Positions 36,436 through 46,278 are shown, counted from the stretch's first letter. The stretch is 64,000 nt of DNA from Granulosicoccus antarcticus IMCC3135 (GCF_002215215.1 NZ_CP018632.1:3282501-3346500); one strand, 5' to 3'. Translations and numbers: made by a program. Notes: generated from the letters alone by a model not told the origin.

Positions 36436-38952
36436 ATGAATCTCACACCAACTCTGGTCCGCCGAACGATACTCGGACTTGTCTTGACGAATTTATGGGC
36501 CGGTGCAGCTTCTGCTGAAACTTTCAGACCAGGCGATGAAGCGTCCCTGAGAGATGTACTGGCTACCGCCCTTGATAATGATGAGGCGGATATTATAGAT
36601 CTGAGTGGGCAGACAATCATGCTCGAGCAGTCTTTGGTGATTGTGCCAGAGAGTCAGACACTGGAAATTACCAACGGAACGCTGGAACGTGCGGCAGGCT
36701 CTGAGTCGACGCGCCTGGTTGAAGTGAGACGCTTTGATGGATTAGCGAGTGAAATTATCAGGAGCGAATTCGGCACACGAGTCCATTTCAACGATATGAC
36801 ATTTCGTAATGGACGTGTCGATGTTGGTGATGCTGCGACAAATTCGACGGGTGGCGGGGCTATTCTCGCAAGCTGGTGGGTCGAGGTCACGAACTCCCGT
36901 TTTGAAAATAACTCTGTCGTGGGTAACGGATCTGGTGGCGCCATTCTGTCGACCGACTATTTGGCCGTTGAGGACAGCGTCTTCATAAACAATACTGCAC
37001 TTAGTACTGGCGCTCAGAATACTGCAGCCTTCGGTGGTGCAATCATGATGAAGGACAAAGGCACCAGTTTGCGTGGTAATAGTTATACCGGTAACCAGGC
37101 AAACGCCGGTGGTGCACTGTACTTTTCCGTATCGGCTGAAGATTCTACGACCGTCGGAGAAAGTTTTTTCCAGGGTAATACGGCTACCACATTGGGTGGT
37201 GCTATTTTCACCGCCCAGGACAGCCTTATTGTAGAGAACAGTACGTTCTACCAGAACACTGCTGATACCGGAGGCGCGGCTATCTATTCACAAGGGAAGG
37301 GTGATGCTGATGGCTTCGGGCTGGAGTTGAGATTCAGTGCCTTGATTGGTAATAGTGCGAGTGGTGGCAGCGGTGGTGGTGGTCTATTGGCCTTTTTCTC
37401 TGAGGGTAAAGGCGTCGCTATGCGTAGCAATATCCTGGGAGGTAATGCCGGGGGCAACTGTGAAGGTATAGGTAACTCGTCAGTATTTACCGGTTTGTTC
37501 AAGAGCAATATCTCGGATGATGCAAGCTGTGGTGGCAATGAGGTCACGCAAGTTGGTGATGTTTATACGGTCGTGGCTGGAGCGCTTGCTCAAAATGGTG
37601 GTTTGACCCCTACGTTCGCTCTTATTTCCGACAGTATTGCCATTAATGCGTCCACTGACGATTTATGTCTGACTATTGATCAACGCGGAGCCTCTCGTCC
37701 CGGCAATTCCGAGCTTTGCGATATTGGCCCTTATGAGTTGGATCTGCAAGAATTTGACGGCGATGAGGATGGGGTAATCGATTCGGAGGACAATTGCCCG
37801 GTCGATGCCAATGAAGGCCAGGAAAATCTGGACGGTGATGCTTTTGGTGATGCCTGTGACGATATTGATAATCGCGATGGTGATTCAGACACGGTTGAAA
37901 ACTTCGAAGATAACTGCCCCATGGTTGCCAATCCAGATCAGAAAGACTCTGACAGTGATGGTGTGGGTGATGCCTGTGACATTACGCCAACAGGTGATGT
38001 CGACGGGGACGGTGTGGATGATGAAATCGACAATTGCCGTAGCATCGAAAACTCTGACCAGCTGGATACAGACAAGGATGGATTCGGTGATCTTTGCGAT
38101 GAAACGCCAACCGGTGATGACGACAACGACGGCGTGGACAATGCCACTGACAATTGCCCAACTGATGCCAATGCAAATCAAACAGACTCTGATGGTGATG
38201 GAATCGGTGATGCTTGCGATTTAATCGACAATGGTGATACGGATGGTGATGGAGTAGAAGATCGTCTTGACAATTGCCCAACTGATGCCAATGCAAATCA
38301 AACAGACTCTGATGGTGATGGAGTCGGTGATGCTTGCGATTTAATCGACAATGGTGATACGGATGGTGATGGAGTACAGGACCATGCTGATAACTGCCCT
38401 GCAGTCTCTAACGCTGATCAAACAGACACCGACGGTAATGGTATCGGTGATGCCTGTGACGAGCCGGTAGACAATGGTGGTAGCGATGTTAATGATCAGG
38501 TAGTACAGGCTGCTGACACACTGGATGGCATTGTTGCCGGTACTAATGGCCAGACACGTCGAATTCTATCCAGTGCCGCGAAGTTGCTGGATCGGGCTCT
38601 GCGTAGCAATCAATGGACATCGGAGAATCAATTGTCCAGCAGACGCGGAGACCGTGTATTCAGCTACGTGGCTTCTGCTCTCAATGAGATAGAGAGAATT
38701 GCCGATTATCGCCGTACTGATGCAACGTTACGAGCAGAGTTGAATGCAGTCAGTAGTGCGTTGCTGGACAATCTGCGTACTCTGGCTGATAACAAGATCG
38801 AAGAGGCGGTTGCTGCCAACGGTGCTCAATGGAAGATATCTCGGGCAAGAATTGCGCTGCGACTGGCAGAGCGTGATCGTGGTCGGGACTGGCTCAAAGG
38901 CGCTGCCAACAATTACGGTTATGCCTGGAGATGGGCCAACTCAGCTCTCTAG
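36436..38952 (+). CDS. Secreted beta-helix protein with thrombospondin type 3 repeats
   Basis: An 838-residue exported protein. Signal peptide MNLTPTLVRRTILGLVLTNLWAGAASA. A right-handed beta-helix/polymorphic-membrane-type region (about residues 45-430) has repeated Gly-Gly-Ala-Ile strands such as STGGGAILASWWVEVTNSRF and LGGAIFTAQDSLIVENSTF. A calcium-binding thrombospondin type 3 block follows (about 438-680), with units like DNCPTDANANQTDSDGDGIG. The C-terminal 150 residues form a helical domain (LDGIVAGTNGQTRRILSSAAKLLDRAL onward). It is probably a large extracellular or surface adhesin-like protein. No catalytic motif is seen. Confidence 0.85.
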   Translation: MNLTPTLVRRTILGLVLTNLWAGAASAETFRPGDEASLRDVLATALDNDEADIIDLSGQTIMLEQSLVIVPESQTLEITNGTLERAAGSESTRLVEVRRFDGLASEIIRSEFGTRVHFNDMTFRNGRVDVGDAATNSTGGGAILASWWVEVTNSRFENNSVVGNGSGGAILSTDYLAVEDSVFINNTALSTGAQNTAAFGGAIMMKDKGTSLRGNSYTGNQANAGGALYFSVSAEDSTTVGESFFQGNTATTLGGAIFTAQDSLIVENSTFYQNTADTGGAAIYSQGKGDADGFGLELRFSALIGNSASGGSGGGGLLAFFSEGKGVAMRSNILGGNAGGNCEGIGNSSVFTGLFKSNISDDASCGGNEVTQVGDVYTVVAGALAQNGGLTPTFALISDSIAINASTDDLCLTIDQRGASRPGNSELCDIGPYELDLQEFDGDEDGVIDSEDNCPVDANEGQENLDGDAFGDACDDIDNRDGDSDTVENFEDNCPMVANPDQKDSDSDGVGDACDITPTGDVDGDGVDDEIDNCRSIENSDQLDTDKDGFGDLCDETPTGDDDNDGVDNATDNCPTDANANQTDSDGDGIGDACDLIDNGDTDGDGVEDRLDNCPTDANANQTDSDGDGVGDACDLIDNGDTDGDGVQDHADNCPAVSNADQTDTDGNGIGDACDEPVDNGGSDVNDQVVQAADTLDGIVAGTNGQTRRILSSAAKLLDRALRSNQWTSENQLSSRRGDRVFSYVASALNEIERIADYRRTDATLRAELNAVSSALLDNLRTLADNKIEEAVAANGAQWKISRARIALRLAERDRGRDWLKGAANNYGYAWRWANSAL
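38151..38376. repeat. 120-bp tandem duplication in the thrombospondin block
   Basis: Copy 1 (38151-38270) and copy 2 (38271-38376, then divergent) are identical except for one A/G difference (38212 versus 38332). The unit is 40 codons, so the frame is kept. Neighbouring units are far more diverged, so this copy is recent. Confidence 0.95.
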
Positions 38953-38970
38953 TTGAAGTGCTGAATGGAC

Positions 38971-39002
38971 GCCGTAGACGGACTTCAGTGTCTGTTTACG
39001 GC
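38971..39002. terminator. Hairpin between convergent surface-protein genes
   Basis: GCCGTAGACGGAC / GTCTGTTTACGGC form a 13-bp stem with two wobble pairs and a 6-base loop, 19 bases after the beta-helix gene stop and 82 bases from the VWA gene stop. There is no T-run. Confidence 0.5.
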
Positions 39003-39083
39003 GATCATTGTTCTGATTGTCAGCAGTTGCTAAAACCAAAGCCAACTGTTGATGTCGGGCTTGCCCTTTGGGACTTGCGCGGC

Positions 39084-40640
39084 TTAGTAGATGAGGTATG
39101 TATAGGGTTCTTGCAATGCGCAGTAGTCAGTGAGCGCATCACGATACCGGGCGTAGATCAGGTCTTCTATCGGATTCGTATACAGCATGCTGGCAAGCGC
39201 GGCATCACAGTCCAGCTGTTCAGCAATCACGCCTGCAAGAGTGCTGACCAAGGCGGCAGCTCTGATCGAATTCTCCCCCTGACTGAAGAGTTGAGCCAGG
39301 GTCATGCTTGTTGAAACCTGGGCAGCCTCTCCTTGTGCGTCGGTGTATTCGATATCCAGCGTTATATTCTGATCCGAGTTGATATCTTCTGGTCCAGTGA
39401 ATATTTCCAGAAAAAACTGATCACTATTATAGGAGAAGTTGACTGGCTGGATATCGTCGGCATTGGTCGAAATTTCCTCGGCAGCGGACTGCAATTGATC
39501 TAGCTGCTGTGGATAGCTGAGGCGAAACCTGACATCAGTGAATGCAGGTTCGATGAAGCGCATGAAGCCCTCTGTGAACAGGCGTTCAGCATCGTCTGGA
39601 GTGATCATGCCGCTATAGCTTCCCTTGCCTGTATCGGTGAGTGTGTCCAGCACGGCGTCGTTGAAGTTGCTGCCTACGCCGATCCCTGAGAAGTAGATTC
39701 CCTCAAGTCCGTTGATCACTGTTTGCTGAGCGATGATATCGGCATCAACCTCGCCCGTATTAACGTAGGCATCCGTCACCAACAAGACTCGGTTGGCTTT
39801 TTGTGGGTCGTAGGTTCGATTGGCGACCTCGTAGGCAAGCTTCAGACCTTCGTTGATATCCGTAGAGTTTTCGGTTGCCAGGCTGTTTACCGTGTTCGTG
39901 TAGGCGCTGCTCTGACCGCTGTCTGCTTCAAGCAGAACCTGAGCTTGAGTGGAGAATTTCACAAGGTTGACGACATCTCCCTCTTTCAGGCTTTCGGGCA
40001 AGCCCGACAAGCCATGCCTGGCGACATCGAGCAAGCTTCTTATATCGGTACGCGTCTCTGAGGCATAGGCAGACTCCATGGAGCCGGACACATCTACCAG
40101 GACGGTGAGCACGACGTTACGCCGTTGTTCGAGCGTTTGCTCAGGTCCGCTGAGGTTGACACCGAGGGCGTATAGCGATTCAGTTGTGTCGATTCTGGTG
40201 GGTAGATCAGAATTAGTCGTGGCGAGCATGCCCATGGAAACGCTGAAGGGGCCCACGGCCTGGGAGCTGAAAGGTTGGAAACTCTCGGCATTGAGAAATT
40301 CAAAGGCTCTACCCAGTGAGGGTCCCGGGCGAAAGCCGTTATCGATTGCGAACAGCGATAGATCGCGTGCCGCCGTGCTGGTCGACTCGTCGTAGGAGAA
40401 ATAGAACGAGGTTTGCTCGCCATCAATGGGTGGCTCTTCCCCCGATTCGGGTGGTAATGCCACATCGTCGGGGAGGGAGACAGGCGAGTAGGGGTCGTTG
40501 AGGGGGCTGTCACCGATTACACCTTCCGATGAGCCGTCGGTATTGTAGGAATCGTCCGAGGAGCTACCTGAGCAACCTGCCAGTGCAGCAGCAATTGCAA
40601 GTGCAGGCAGGCAGAGTCGAGGAGTGTGGCGAAATATCAT
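39084..40640 (-). CDS. VWA-domain lipoprotein
   Basis: A 518-residue lipoprotein. Signal MIFRHTPRLCLPALAIAAALAGC, lipidated Cys23, then a Ser/Asp-rich linker. A von Willebrand A domain spans about residues 175-350; the metal-ion site is DVSGSMES with downstream VVNLVKFSTQAQV and VLLVTDAYVNTGE. A C-terminal beta-rich region follows, containing an ITLDIEYTDAQGEAAQVSTSMTLAQL segment, as in YfbK-type VWA proteins. It starts at 40640 with a GGAAG box; codons up to 40724 are upstream noise. Role probably adhesion or envelope assembly, unknown. Confidence 0.85.
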   Translation of the reverse strand: MIFRHTPRLCLPALAIAAALAGCSGSSSDDSYNTDGSSEGVIGDSPLNDPYSPVSLPDDVALPPESGEEPPIDGEQTSFYFSYDESTSTAARDLSLFAIDNGFRPGPSLGRAFEFLNAESFQPFSSQAVGPFSVSMGMLATTNSDLPTRIDTTESLYALGVNLSGPEQTLEQRRNVVLTVLVDVSGSMESAYASETRTDIRSLLDVARHGLSGLPESLKEGDVVNLVKFSTQAQVLLEADSGQSSAYTNTVNSLATENSTDINEGLKLAYEVANRTYDPQKANRVLLVTDAYVNTGEVDADIIAQQTVINGLEGIYFSGIGVGSNFNDAVLDTLTDTGKGSYSGMITPDDAERLFTEGFMRFIEPAFTDVRFRLSYPQQLDQLQSAAEEISTNADDIQPVNFSYNSDQFFLEIFTGPEDINSDQNITLDIEYTDAQGEAAQVSTSMTLAQLFSQGENSIRAAALVSTLAGVIAEQLDCDAALASMLYTNPIEDLIYARYRDALTDYCALQEPYTYLIY

Positions 40641-40852
40641 GGGATGCTTCCGTTGCAGGTGAGAACGAACTATGCCATGAATATATTGCAATGATTGGGA
40701 AAATATACCCAAAATAATTAACAAAAGTAGAGCCTATGTCAATTATTCGACTGATTTGAGCGCGTCGGCTTTGCTGGTCTCACTGCTCTGGTTGGAATCC
40801 TCTGACCAGTGGGGCAAGATGCGGCCGCAAACCGCACCTTACCCGTGGGTGT

Positions 40853-41449
40853 TCAGGCTGACTGCATGAGAAACGACTGGCCGCTCCAGTCGTGATTGTT
40901 CACAGCGGTTGCCAATACGGCGGCGACATCACCTCTGGCCGCCTCACCGTTGACATCAACATCATCGCCAAAGCGCAGATCACGTTTACCGTCATCATCG
41001 GTGAGTCTGACTGGGCGCACGATGACATAACTCAGACCAGAGGACTTCAGATGCTCGTCGGCATCGTGTTTGGCCTGCAAGTAGTGGGCAAGCTCACTGT
41101 TGCTATCGGGTTTGTCTGCACCGACTGTACTAAGCATGACGAAACGACCAACGTTGGCTTTTGCGGCAAGATCAATCAGGCGCATGGCTCCGTCGCGATC
41201 TACTTTATCGGTCATTTCGGCACTGGTGTCGCCGCCTGAACCTGCCGCAAATATCACCGCATCGCAGCCACTGCAGGTGCCCTCATGCAAGTCTGTCAGA
41301 TCGCCCTGACGCAAGCTGACATCTGCTGGCAGAGTGCTGGTGTCAGAGCTGGCACGAACCAGTGCTATAGGTGTATGACCAAGGGCGGAGAGCTCATTGA
41401 TCAGTCGCAGGCCTGTCTTACCGGTTGCTCCGGCAACGAGGATTTTCAC
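40853..41449 (-). CDS. NAD(P)-binding protein, NmrA/SDR atypical family
   Basis: A 198-residue atypical SDR. Dinucleotide motif MKILVAGATGKTGLRLINEL; NAD-ribose and central motifs VFAAGSGG, RFVMLSTVGADKP and SGLSYVIVRPVRLTD. It lacks the catalytic Tyr-x-x-x-Lys, as is common for YwnB/NmrA-like proteins that act as redox sensors or flavin/quinone reductases. Monocistronic. Confidence 0.82.
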   Translation of the reverse strand: MKILVAGATGKTGLRLINELSALGHTPIALVRASSDTSTLPADVSLRQGDLTDLHEGTCSGCDAVIFAAGSGGDTSAEMTDKVDRDGAMRLIDLAAKANVGRFVMLSTVGADKPDSNSELAHYLQAKHDADEHLKSSGLSYVIVRPVRLTDDDGKRDLRFGDDVDVNGEAARGDVAAVLATAVNNHDWSGQSFLMQSA

Positions 41450-41507
41450 TATAGGCTCCTGTACAGTAGTCGTATGGCGGGTGAGTAGGCGAGACCATGA
41501 ATAGTAT

Positions 41508-42884
41508 TCATGGCAGGTAGATACTTTTGACGTTGATAAACTCCTTCATGCCGAAGCCACCGTGCTCGCGGCCAAAACCGGAGTCCTTCACACCACCAAA
41601 AGGCATGTTCGGATCTGCAGCTCCAAAGGAATTGATACGGATCATGCCGGTGTCGAAGTGATCGCGGGCGAGTCTGAGGGCTTTGTCTTCATCGCGGCTG
41701 AAAATCCCGCCTCCCAGTCCATAGCGGCTGTCATTGGCAATCCGCATGGCGTCTTCATTATCACGGGCTTTGATGATCGAGGCGACAGGGCCGAACAGCT
41801 CATCGTCATAGGCTGGTGTGCCAGGTTGGCAGTTGGCAAGCACCGTTGCGGGGAAGTATTGACCTACGGATTCTGCAGGATCGCCACCACAAAGCAACTG
41901 TGCACCGCCAGCGATGCTCTTCTCCACCTGCTCGACTAAAGTGTCGAACTGCTCCTGGCTGGATACGGGGCCCAGCTGGGTATCCTCACTGGTTGGATCA
42001 CCCATGGTAATTGCTTTCATTTGATCCACGAAGCCGCTGACAAATTCGTCATAAACGGCCTCTGTCACTACAAAGCGTTTAGCCGACACACAGGTCTCGC
42101 CATTGTTATAGATACGGCCCTGCACACAGGTTTTTATGGCAAGTTCGACATCAGCATCATCCAACACCAGATAGGCATCATTTGAGCCTAGCTCGAGCAC
42201 GGATTTTTTCAGGTTCTGAGTCGCTTTCTGCCCTATATGACGACCCGCTTTATCGCTGCCGGTCATCGTGACGCCGCGTATTCGATCATGTTCTATTATT
42301 TCGTCAGAAACATCATGATCTATGAGCAGAACGTCAAACAGTCCCTCAGGCAGTCCTGCCTTGCTACAGATATCGAGCAGCTTCAGGCCACTACCCGTGC
42401 ACAGGGCTGCGTGTTTGAGAATGACTGCATTGCCGGCCATCAGGTTGGCGGCAAGAACACGCACAGGCTGATAGATCGGAAAATTCCAGGGCTGGATGCT
42501 GTAGATGACACCGACTGGAGAGTAGGCGACAATACTTCGTTTTTTACCACCGCTGTGAGTGCGCTCTTCGTCGGCCAGCTCGGTAGGCCCCTTGTCGGCG
42601 GTATATTCAAAAATTTGGGCGCAGAGTTCAACTTCAGTCAAGCCATCCCGCAGCAGCTTGCCGGTCTCGGCCGTCATGAGTTGTGCCAGCTCCTCAGCGT
42701 TGTCGCGCAAGCCTGACGCAATGTCACGCAGATAAGGCGCTCGCGCTTCATGTGTTTTTTCTCGCCATCCCAGAAAAGCTGTATGGGCTGCATCAATCTT
42801 TTCAAAGGCTGCCTCTTTGCTCATCAATTCATAGGAGGCTATGGTTTCCTCTGTAGCAGGGTTAATGGTCGTGATCTTTGTCAT
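41508..42884 (-). CDS. Succinate-semialdehyde dehydrogenase-type aldehyde dehydrogenase
   Basis: A 458-residue NAD(P)-dependent aldehyde dehydrogenase, close in length to E. coli Sad/YneI. Catalytic Glu in LELGSNDAYLVLDD; catalytic Cys in YNNGETCVSAKRFVV; NPATEETIASYELM N-terminus; FGPVASIIKARDNEDAMRIANDSRYGLGGGIFSRD near the end. It probably oxidises succinate semialdehyde or a similar aldehyde. The start at 42884 has a GGAAC box; 42890 is possible; codons to 42959 are not included. No GABA aminotransferase gene is adjacent. Confidence 0.88.
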   Translation of the reverse strand: MTKITTINPATEETIASYELMSKEAAFEKIDAAHTAFLGWREKTHEARAPYLRDIASGLRDNAEELAQLMTAETGKLLRDGLTEVELCAQIFEYTADKGPTELADEERTHSGGKKRSIVAYSPVGVIYSIQPWNFPIYQPVRVLAANLMAGNAVILKHAALCTGSGLKLLDICSKAGLPEGLFDVLLIDHDVSDEIIEHDRIRGVTMTGSDKAGRHIGQKATQNLKKSVLELGSNDAYLVLDDADVELAIKTCVQGRIYNNGETCVSAKRFVVTEAVYDEFVSGFVDQMKAITMGDPTSEDTQLGPVSSQEQFDTLVEQVEKSIAGGAQLLCGGDPAESVGQYFPATVLANCQPGTPAYDDELFGPVASIIKARDNEDAMRIANDSRYGLGGGIFSRDEDKALRLARDHFDTGMIRINSFGAADPNMPFGGVKDSGFGREHGGFGMKEFINVKSIYLP

Positions 42885-43132
42885 AAGCATTGTTCCGGTT
42901 GCAAGAGCGAGCTGACGGCTTGGGTAACGATCCAAGGCTAACGATGCAGTTGTTCGCAAAGAGTGAAGTCTATCGATGGTGCTTCTCGATATTCAGGTTT
43001 TGCGTTTTCTACACGGTTTTTCCAGCTGCAACCGGTTTTTGTCGTGACAAGCTGTCAGGACGTGTCGGGCTAATTTGTATGCAGGTTCACATTGATGCAT
43101 TAATGATGACGAGCGAAACAATGCAGGCCATT

Positions 43133-43666
43133 TCAGTCTTTCGCAATTCTACGATGTAGATCTGTCGTGAGCGATTCGATCTTGATGCTCAGTTCTTTTG
43201 TCGCTTCAGTCAGTGCCGTGTTCTGTTTCATCAATTCGATCAATTGCACGCTCTGTTGCTGAATCAACTGAAGTTGTGCAGAATTCTCCTGCGCCAGAGA
43301 CTCTCGGTGCTGAGCATCTGCGGCAGTCGATGCCGAGTCTCTGTCTGCCTGTCGCGTCTGTGCAAGCAGAATCAACGGTGCGGCGTAGGCTGCCTGAAGA
43401 CTGAATGCCAGGTTCAGAAGAATAAACGGATAGACATCGAATTTCAGCAAACCGATTGCGTTTGCTGCTATCCACACCATGACGATCAGTGTCTGGCCAA
43501 TGAGAAAGGTCGGTGTACCAAAAAAGCGGGCAAAGGATTCCGCTTTCAGGGCAAACCAGTCATCGCCAAACACCGAACGAAGGTGCTGGTAGGAGCTCTG
43601 GAAACGCAAGTGCTTGAGCGAGTTCGGTATGGAAGCTGTACCTTGCTGATGTCTGGATTCGTCCAT
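43133..43666 (-). CDS. DUF1003 family membrane protein
   Basis: A 177-residue protein. Two membrane helices (about residues 52-72 and 78-100: FLIGQTLIVMVWIAANAIG and PFILLNLAFSLQAAYAAPLIL) contain the DUF1003 signature with FGTPTF and YPFILLNL-LQAAYAAPLI. A C-terminal coiled coil (about 110-172, glutamine- and leucine-rich) follows. Function unknown. Confidence 0.88.
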   Translation of the reverse strand: MDESRHQQGTASIPNSLKHLRFQSSYQHLRSVFGDDWFALKAESFARFFGTPTFLIGQTLIVMVWIAANAIGLLKFDVYPFILLNLAFSLQAAYAAPLILLAQTRQADRDSASTAADAQHRESLAQENSAQLQLIQQQSVQLIELMKQNTALTEATKELSIKIESLTTDLHRRIAKD

Positions 43667-43761
43667 TGTGTGGTTTCCGATGGCCTGTTGGTGTTCTGTG
43701 GATATTGAACCACGAAAAGCCCCAACCGGACAAAAGAACCGATCACCTTACGCCCTGTGTA

Positions 43762-44385
43762 TTACCACGTGCCAGTTCCAGCTATCGTGCGAATGACGGC
43801 ATCAACTGCAACAGCACCGTGAGTGCGCAGTATCAACGGGTTGATCTCGATATCGATCAGATCTTCATGTTCCAGTGCAAGCTGCTGCAATTGCATCACG
43901 GTCGTGACAGCGGAGGTGACGTCAGCACAGGGGCGTCCACGGAATCCATCAAGTAATGGCCAGAGTTGCAATTTTCGTAGTGAAGTCTGAACTTCAGCTG
44001 CAGTGACAGGGGCGATCAGCGTGACGGTGTCAGACAGCAGTTCGGCTGCTGTACCACCGGAGCCTAGTACGATGACCAGGCCATAAGGTTTTACTCGGCG
44101 AAGCCCGACAAGCAATTCTGCAACACCGTCAGTCACCATCTCTTCAGCCAGGTAGCCGTTGGCTCCCGCCATTTCTGTCTGTTCGTTCAGGCTGGCAAGG
44201 TTGAGTCGGACTGCACCGGCTTCGCTCTTATGCAGGAATCCCAGACCCTTCATGGCAAGCGGAGGGGTCAGAGCGTGAGCGTTTCCTGCCAGGGTCTCGA
44301 CAGTGGAGCCAACAACAAATTCGGGAACGCTTACCCCGGCATTGCGCAGAAGAGCCTTCGACAGATGGCCGGCTTGAAGAGGCAC
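43762..44385 (-). pseudogene. 5'-truncated NDP-forming acyl-CoA synthetase, ATP-grasp part only
   Basis: The 207-residue frame (GTG at 44385) encodes an ATP-grasp domain as found at the C-terminus of NDP-forming acyl-CoA synthetases. It shows LSKALLRNAGVSVPE, a PLAMKGLGFLHKSEAGAVRLNL segment, GLRRVKPYGLVIVLGSGGTAAELL and IEINPLILRTHGAVAVDAVI. Single-chain family members have about 450 further residues (CoA-binding and ligase domains) in front. Here the frame is closed by a stop at 44407-44409, exactly where the equally truncated, opposite-strand AraC-type gene begins. It could still act as a stand-alone beta subunit, but no alpha-subunit gene is near. I favour a remnant. Confidence 0.6.
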
Positions 44386-44390
44386 AGCGT

Positions 44391-45128
44391 GCTGATGCTC
44401 TGATTGTCATCAGCGGTTATGGCTTCCGCAAGCATGCCAATTCGGAGAACAACCGCCACATACGCAAAGCCGCTCGGCTCAGCGATACAGTTATCGGAGT
44501 CGACGCTGGTGCCTGGCTGCTCGCATCGGCCGGTCTTTTACGCAATCGAGAGGCAACCATTCACTGGCAGACAGAGGCAATATTTGCAGAGACTTTTCCA
44601 TCGGTGCAATTGAAGCCGGATCGTTCTGTTCGCGACGGTCGCATCTGGACAGCCGGTGGGGCCTCGACTGTACTGGATCTGATGACGCTGATGATCGAAG
44701 AAAGATTCGGTGCTGCCATTGCATTTGACGTGTCGACCTTGTTTGTCCAGGATGGTGCTCGCCAAATCAGTAATGGACGTGGACCGGCGCACCTCAATAG
44801 CCCTGAGACTCCGGAATTACACAAGATCATCAATCGCATGGTGGAAACCATCGAGAAACCCGAGACACTGGAGAGTATCGCTAAAATCGCTGGACTGTCG
44901 TTGCGCTCGATGCACCGCCAGTTCATGACCAGGCTTGGCATGCCGCCTGGGCGATATTATCAATCACTACGGCTGGCCCGGGCGAAGGACCTTGCAGAAA
45001 CAACGGACCTATCCGTGCATCAGCTTGCTATCCAGACAGGCTTTTCCATGCCGGCGACCCTGAGCCGGGCCTACAAGGCACATTTCGGTACCTCGATCAG
45101 ACGCATGCGGTCTGCCCGGCGAGTTTAG
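44391..45128 (+). pseudogene. 5'-truncated GATase1-like AraC-family regulator
   Basis: Read from 44391 without a start codon, the frame gives ADALIVISGYGFRKHANSEN, then IGVDAGAWLLASAGLLRNREATIHW and GGASTVLDLM. These match the DJ-1/PfpI-like sensor half of GlxA-type regulators from about residue 80 onward. A complete AraC DNA-binding domain ends it (IAKIAGLSLRSMHRQFMTRLG ... AIQTGFSMPATLSRAYKAHFG). The first about 75 residues and the promoter are missing. An internal ATG at 44604 could express only 174 residues, which lack most of the sensor domain. It abuts, head to head, the truncated acyl-CoA synthetase. Confidence 0.65.
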
Positions 45129-45180
45129 ATGTGAATGTGGGAAGAGGGGACGGGCAGGAGGAATGGCTTGAGCCAAAAAC

Positions 45181-46275
45181 TCACTGATTCAGCGGTTCAT
45201 CTGAGGGGATGGTGCCAACCGTTCGCTTGATGATCACCCAGACCATGGCGGCGACTGGAAGTGCCAATAATATGCCTGTGAACCCGAACAGTTGCCCACC
45301 CGCAAGTACCACGAATATCACAACGACCGGGTGCAGATCGATCTTGTCTCCGACCAGCTTGGGGGTGAGGATGTTTCCCTCGATGAACTGGCCAACGCCA
45401 AACACGAGTCCCACCATCCATAGCGGCTGCCACTCTCCGGTTTGTACAACCATGGCGATGGCCGCCAGAACCAGGCCGGTGAGGGTGCCCAGGTAGGGAA
45501 CAACACTCAGCAGACCGGCAATGACACCAATGAGTAATCCGAATTCCAGTCCGATCAGCCACAAGCCGGTGGAGTACATGAAAGCCAGGCTTGCCATGAC
45601 CAGTAACTGTCCGCGCAAGAATCCTTGCAGCACCTCATCGACATCTTTGGCAATGACTCCCGTCTTGCTGCGGTAGTGCTCAGGCACCAGGCGTAGCGTC
45701 TGACGACTCAGTTTATCCCAGTCACGCAGGAGATAAAAAGCGAGTACGGGGATCAGGAAAATATTCATGAGTGTTTTTGCAACAGCCATTCCTGATCGAG
45801 CAACCGCATCGAATGCAGAGCTGACGGCTCCGCCAGCCTGTGGTGCCGCATCTTTTGCAAGGCTGACAACAGAGCCTGCAGTGCTGCCATCGCCTTTGTC
45901 ACCGCTACCTTGCACCGAGCCGTTGTAGGAATGCCAGAGATCCACCACGGGTTGCATATAGCCCATGATCGCAGACTTGTAGCTTGGGGCTTTCTTTATC
46001 AGCTCTTCGAGTTGTTCCTGCGCCAGTGGGAGTACCAGCAGGACTAGTGAGCCCATGACGATGAGTATCAGCAGGTAGCCGACCAGGATGGCGGCCCAAC
46101 GTGGCAACTTCCAGTTCTCAAGGGTACGCACTATCGGTTCACCCAGGTAGGCTAGAACAAAAGCCATCAGAAAGGGGGCAAGGATGGGTGAAAGCAAATA
46201 GATTATGGCGCCGACAATAACGGCACCGATGAGCCATACCACGGGGTTTTGACGAAAGGGGGTGTCAGGATTCAT
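45181..46275 (-). CDS. AI-2E transporter (PerM) family permease
   Basis: A 364-residue integral membrane protein with about eight helices, starting VVWLIGAVIVGAIIYLLSPILAPFLMAFVLAYLGEP, the canonical N-terminus. A soluble stretch with a Gly/Ser/Asp-rich insert lies at about residues 115-160. Then GLLSVVPYLGTLTGLVLAAI and FIEGNILTPKLVGDKIDLHPVVVIFVVLAGGQLFGFTGILLALPVAAM, the family hallmark. Substrate unknown. It lies three bases after the upstream J-domain-like gene on the same strand, so the two are co-transcribed. Confidence 0.9.
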   Translation of the reverse strand: MNPDTPFRQNPVVWLIGAVIVGAIIYLLSPILAPFLMAFVLAYLGEPIVRTLENWKLPRWAAILVGYLLILIVMGSLVLLVLPLAQEQLEELIKKAPSYKSAIMGYMQPVVDLWHSYNGSVQGSGDKGDGSTAGSVVSLAKDAAPQAGGAVSSAFDAVARSGMAVAKTLMNIFLIPVLAFYLLRDWDKLSRQTLRLVPEHYRSKTGVIAKDVDEVLQGFLRGQLLVMASLAFMYSTGLWLIGLEFGLLIGVIAGLLSVVPYLGTLTGLVLAAIAMVVQTGEWQPLWMVGLVFGVGQFIEGNILTPKLVGDKIDLHPVVVIFVVLAGGQLFGFTGILLALPVAAMVWVIIKRTVGTIPSDEPLNQ

Positions 46276-46278
46276 GTT

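Noticed and set aside
37740-38460. Possible CRISPR or satellite array
   Set aside because: Repeats are in-frame protein repeats (thrombospondin type 3) without spacers.
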